Shown: positions 11,255-13,531 of the stretch, one piece after another
Numbering within the stretch: the stretch's first letter is position 1
Layout of the letters: each line of letters opens with the position of its first letter
Assembly (NCBI GenBank): GCA_964436315.1
Contig: CAYTCZ010000110.1
Span: 1-13,531, forward strand
DNA: 13,531 bases
Reading direction: 5' to 3'
Source: CAYTCZ01 sp964436315
GTDB taxonomy: Bacteria > Actinomycetota > Thermoleophilia > Gaiellales > Gaiellaceae
Program-made: the position numbers and the translations under genes
Notes under the pieces: model-generated
Databases searched by the model: none
Seen by the model: the letters and a program-made list of their open reading frames with translations, nothing else
Told to the model about the DNA's origin: nothing

Positions 11255-13392
11255 CCCGCTTCGTCCTGGCTCACAAGAAGCTGGTCGTCGGTTTCTGGGT
11301 GGTCGTCACGATTGCCGCCTTTGCGGCAATTCAGCCGGCGGTCGACTCGCTTTCGGAGGAGTTCAGCCTGCCGGGCCGCGAGGCGTTCGAGACCAACGGT
11401 CAGATCCAGGCGATCTACGGGAACGGCGGGGATGTCGCCCCGATTGTCCCGGTCGTCGCGCTTCCCGCAGGAACGACGGTCGACTCGCCCGGAGTACGGG
11501 AAGAGCTCGACTCGGCGTTCGCTCGCATCGAGGCCGCACTTCCCGACGCACGGCTCACGTCCTACGCCTCCACGGGTGATCGAGCCTTCGTCTCCGAGGA
11601 CGGCCGAACCACGTATGCCATCGTCGTCATCCCGCAGGGACTCGGATTCGACGTCGGTCAGGAAGAAGCTCGTCTTGCGCAAGACGCGGTTGACGGAGTT
11701 ACCGTTGGCGGAGCGACCGTCGAGGTCACGGGCCTCGAGGCGCTTCGCGGTGCCGCCGCCGGAGACGAGGGCGACGGTCCAAGCGTCCTCCTCGAAGTTC
11801 TGATCGCGGGTGTCGGTGCACTCATCATCCTCGCCTTCGTGTTCGCCTCCTTCATGGCGCTCATTCCGCTCCTCATGGCGGCCATCGCCATTCCCGCCAC
11901 CTTCCTTCTCGTCTGGCCGCTCGCGAACGTCACGGCGGTTTCCATCGTCGTGCAGTTCCTCGTCGCGCTCATCGGTCTCGGTATTGCGATCGATTACGCG
12001 CTGCTCGTCGTCATGCGTTGGCGCGAGGAGCGCCGGCGTGGCGACGTGCCGAACGAGGTCGCGGTCCAGCGGACGATGGAGCACGCGGGCTCGGCCGTCG
12101 TGTTCTCCGGGACGACTGTTGCGATCGCGCTCCTTGCGATGATCGCGCTCCCGGTTCCGGTGCTGCGAAGTATCGGAATCGCCGGTCTGTTGATTCCGCT
12201 CATCAGCGTGGCCGTTGCAATCACCCTGCTTCCGGTGATCCTGGCAACGATTGGCCCCCGAATCGACTGGCCACGGATTCGCCGGGAAGACCGCGCGAGC
12301 CGGGCATGGACGGCCTGGGCCCGGGTCGTCGTACGTCATCGCTGGGTGGCTGCCGCCACGTCGGCCGCGGTGCTGATCGCGCTCGCGGTCGCCGCGTTCC
12401 AGATCCAGCTCGGGACGCCACGGGCAGAATCGCTCGCTCAGTCAGGCCAGGCGCGCGTCGGCTACGAGAGGCTCGAGGAATCGGGCATCGGCGCCGGCCC
12501 GCTCGCTCCTTTCGACGCCCTCGTTCAGTCGGGCGATCCGGACGTGGTTGCTCCGGCCTTCGCCGAACTTGACGGCGTCCGGGGTGCGGTCGCCCCGACC
12601 GGTGACGATTGGCGTCGCTCCGGCACCGCGCTCGTCACGGTTATCCCGGCTGATGACGGGAACTCGCCTGAGGGTCGCGCGACACTCGACCGAGTTCGGG
12701 AGACCGGCCAGGGACTACCGGCCGAAGTGACGGTCGGTGGTCAGGCCGCGATGAGTTCGGACTTCATCGACGCGATCTACAGCAACTTCCCTCTCATGGT
12801 CGCGTTGATCGCGGTTCTCACCTTCGTCCTTCTCACCCGCGCGTTCCGGTCCCTCGTGCTCCCGTTCAAGGCGGTGGTCCTGAACCTGCTCTCGGTTGCC
12901 GCCGCCTGGGGCATCATGGTGCTCGTCTGGCAGGAGGGATTCGGCTCCGAGGCGATCTGGGGGATCGAAGCGACCGGGTCGATCACCGAGTGGCTGCCAG
13001 TCATGGTCTTTGCCTTCCTCTTCGGCGTCTCGATGGACTACCAGGTCTTCATCATCAGCCGCATGCGCGAGGCGTACGACCGCACCGGCTCGACTCACAC
13101 CGCCGTCGTCGAAGGGATAGGCCGAACCGGTCGGCTGGTGACGAGCGCGGCGCTGATTCTCGGTCTTGCCTTCGTCGCCCTATCGGCGAGCCCCGGCACC
13201 GAGATCAAGATGTTCGCGACTGCGCTCGCAGCCGGGATTCTGCTCGACGCCACCGTCGTTCGGGGCATGCTCGTACCTGCAGCCGTCGCCATCCTCGGTC
13301 GCTACAACTGGTGGCTGCCCAGGTGGCCCGCCCGGGTTCTGCGAGTCAGGCCCTCCGGGATTCGCGCGGAGCCGGTCGGGGATCAGATCTAG
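11242..13392 (+). CDS. MMPL-family (RND superfamily) transporter
   Basis: The 716-residue protein is a full-length single-chain MMPL transporter of the proton-driven RND type. Helix TM1 (about 14-33) is followed by a soluble porter domain (about 35-180) and a five-helix block (about 185-340). A second TM (about 366-387), a second porter domain (about 390-510) and another five-helix block (about 515-690) complete the internal repeat. Each half has the Asp-Tyr pair of this family: GLGIAIDYALL (D251-Y252) and GVSMDYQVFI (D599-Y600). In mycobacterial MmpL3 such pairs relay protons. The Arg-rich MRWREERRRGD loop (258-268) and SRMREAYDRTG (606-616) are cytosolic. Members export lipids or small hydrophobic compounds; the substrate here is unknown. 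ATG at 11242 has GAGAGG 5 bases upstream. The gene lies 184 bp after tetR, behind a clustered operator. Confidence 0.9.
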   Translation: MATLTRFVLAHKKLVVGFWVVVTIAAFAAIQPAVDSLSEEFSLPGREAFETNGQIQAIYGNGGDVAPIVPVVALPAGTTVDSPGVREELDSAFARIEAALPDARLTSYASTGDRAFVSEDGRTTYAIVVIPQGLGFDVGQEEARLAQDAVDGVTVGGATVEVTGLEALRGAAAGDEGDGPSVLLEVLIAGVGALIILAFVFASFMALIPLLMAAIAIPATFLLVWPLANVTAVSIVVQFLVALIGLGIAIDYALLVVMRWREERRRGDVPNEVAVQRTMEHAGSAVVFSGTTVAIALLAMIALPVPVLRSIGIAGLLIPLISVAVAITLLPVILATIGPRIDWPRIRREDRASRAWTAWARVVVRHRWVAAATSAAVLIALAVAAFQIQLGTPRAESLAQSGQARVGYERLEESGIGAGPLAPFDALVQSGDPDVVAPAFAELDGVRGAVAPTGDDWRRSGTALVTVIPADDGNSPEGRATLDRVRETGQGLPAEVTVGGQAAMSSDFIDAIYSNFPLMVALIAVLTFVLLTRAFRSLVLPFKAVVLNLLSVAAAWGIMVLVWQEGFGSEAIWGIEATGSITEWLPVMVFAFLFGVSMDYQVFIISRMREAYDRTGSTHTAVVEGIGRTGRLVTSAALILGLAFVALSASPGTEIKMFATALAAGILLDATVVRGMLVPAAVAILGRYNWWLPRWPARVLRVRPSGIRAEPVGDQI

Positions 13393-13450
13393 GACGAGCG
13401 GGAGGCAGCGACCCGGTACACGCGCATGGATCCGACCAACGATCGGAGTC

Positions 13451-13465
13451 CCGCTCGCCGAGCGG
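13451..13465 (+). terminator. Possible terminator hairpin after mmpL
   Basis: CCGCTC (13451-13456) pairs perfectly with GAGCGG (13460-13465) across a 3-base loop and is followed by CCCTCTTCC. CGAGCGGGA (13395-13403) could compete by pairing with TCCCGCTCG (13449-13457). It lies about 60 bases past the mmpL stop. The stem is short, so this is tentative. No gene is seen from 13393 to the window end. Confidence 0.3.
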
Positions 13466-13531
13466 CCCTCTTCCGGGGTATGCCCGGCGACGCTGGCCCA
13501 TCCCTTCGGTGGTCGCCGTGCGTCTGCGCGC

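Noticed and set aside
11203..12339. Long open frame on the minus strand opposite mmpL
   Set aside because: Product is rich in Arg/Asp/Glu/His with no domain pattern, and the plus strand encodes an unmistakable MMPL transporter.

Overview
The window is a high-GC bacterial scaffold with one 100-N gap (1114-1213), so it comes from a draft or metagenome-derived assembly. High GC, frequent GTG/TTG starts, a TadE/G-like pilus protein, tandem universal-stress domains and a TetR-MMPL pair all suit an actinobacterium. My best guess is a Thermoleophilia-type lineage (Gaiellales/Solirubrobacterales), but that is inference from gene style, not from a marker gene. I see no rRNA, tRNA or CRISPR array.

Layout. 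1-1113: a TadE/G-like secreted or membrane-anchored protein (+), then the gap. 1214-1843: a strong hairpin just after the gap, then about 540 bp with no convincing gene. 1844-3596 (-): a tyrosine recombinase followed downstream by a NarL/FixJ response regulator; the recombinase looks less GC-rich than its surroundings. 3917-4805 (+): a VOC/PhnB-like protein broken by one extra G in a G-run, then a YCII-domain protein. 4927-8719 (-): a compact three-gene operon in transcription order N-formylglutamate amidohydrolase-like, DUF1704 'QEGLA' metallopeptidase-like, and GshB-like ATP-grasp ligase, with both junctions being 4-base ATGA overlaps. 8811-10212 (-): a tandem-Usp protein, a probable 24-residue hydrophobic miniprotein and a small PRC-barrel-like protein. 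10350-13392 (+): a TetR regulator and a complete MMPL/RND transporter.

How the genes work together. The hydrolase/DUF1704/ATP-grasp operon looks like one biochemical module, one enzyme that forms amide bonds and two predicted amide or peptide hydrolases. Its product is unknown, and it is the best candidate here for an under-described system. The TetR-MMPL pair looks like a self-contained regulated efflux or lipid-export unit. A CTTACNNNGTAC-type element lies just before tetR and recurs in the tetR-mmpL intergenic region, where it overlaps a good TTGACA promoter and sits beside an 8-bp-arm palindrome. A strongly ribosome-bound 21-codon leader frame then runs into the mmpL start. The usp and tetR genes are divergent, and a 38-bp nested palindrome lies between them, probably another regulatory site.

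Spans over 300 bp without a gene: 1302-1843 and 3597-3916, each described in its own entry.
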